The position numbers were made by a program, and so were the translations under genes. The notes under the pieces were generated by a model, which was given only the letters and a program-made list of their open reading frames with translations, had not been told where the DNA came from and did not search any database. Below are positions 5,885 to 5,917 of a stretch of 5,917 nt of DNA, piece after piece (position 1 is the stretch's first letter; the number at the start of each line of letters is the position of its first letter). This DNA comes from JBBSJV01 sp038256935 (lineage in GTDB: Bacteria; Patescibacteriota; JACMRA01), in the NCBI GenBank assembly GCA_038256935.1, contig JBBSJV010000087.1, positions 1 through 5,917 on the forward strand, in the 5' to 3' direction.

Positions 5885-5917
5885 GACAGATTAAAATTGT
5901 CAGCGAATAAATTGACA

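Larger units (their letters stand above)
5784..5917. repeat. Mirror-symmetric (inverted repeat) element, 134 bp, cut or ending at the window edge
   Basis: Reading inward from 5784 and, on the other strand, from 5917, the arms align without gaps at 34 of 51 positions. Conserved TGTCA/TGACA blocks sit at exactly mirrored places: 5784-5788 (TGTTA) with 5913-5917, 5799-5803 with 5898-5902, and 5813-5817 with 5884-5888. The core (5813-5888, 76 bp) begins TGTCACCCTGAA and ends TTCAGTATGACA, with each end folding into its own hairpin. This resembles small REP/MITE-like intergenic elements with TGTCA...CTGAA ends found in many bacterial genomes. Whether it continues past 5917 cannot be seen. Confidence 0.75.

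Noticed and set aside
5726..5917. CRISPR array
   Set aside because: Repeats are imperfect, units abut without unique spacers, and no cas gene is present.

Overview
This AT-rich window carries three protein genes and one block of repeats. On the minus strand, positions 3448 to 1 hold a very large isoleucyl-tRNA synthetase (ileS) that runs off the left edge. Upstream of it on the same strand (4784-3549) is a membrane-anchored protein that looks like a beta-propeller. Divergent from that, on the plus strand (4921-5691), is a heliorhodopsin. From 5726 to the right edge there is a nested array of direct and inverted repeats with no gene.

Organism: the IleRS is the eukaryote-like (type II) form, enlarged by two insertions. 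No in-frame TGA occurs in any of the three genes, so nothing suggests a recoded stop. A heliorhodopsin, low GC and a singly anchored extracytoplasmic propeller fit a single-membrane (monoderm) bacterium. A Patescibacteria/CPR member is my best guess, but it is an inference. Actinobacteria look unlikely given the base composition; Chloroflexota, Firmicutes or an archaeon cannot be excluded.

Layout: ileS is preceded by a 100-bp gap holding a strong-looking promoter very close to its ATG. The propeller gene and the heliorhodopsin gene are separated by 136 bp. This gap contains two back-to-back sigma70-type promoters whose -35 hexamers overlap in five of six bases, each about 36 bp from its gene's start. 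This physical coupling suggests that the light receptor and the extracytoplasmic propeller are co-regulated or mutually exclusive in expression.

The most notable content is the heliorhodopsin (retinal lysine K243, counterion E109, H23 and H82), its shared-promoter pairing with an unrecognised propeller protein, and the 134-bp mirror-symmetric repeat behind it. No retinal-producing gene (carotenoid dioxygenase type) lies in this window.
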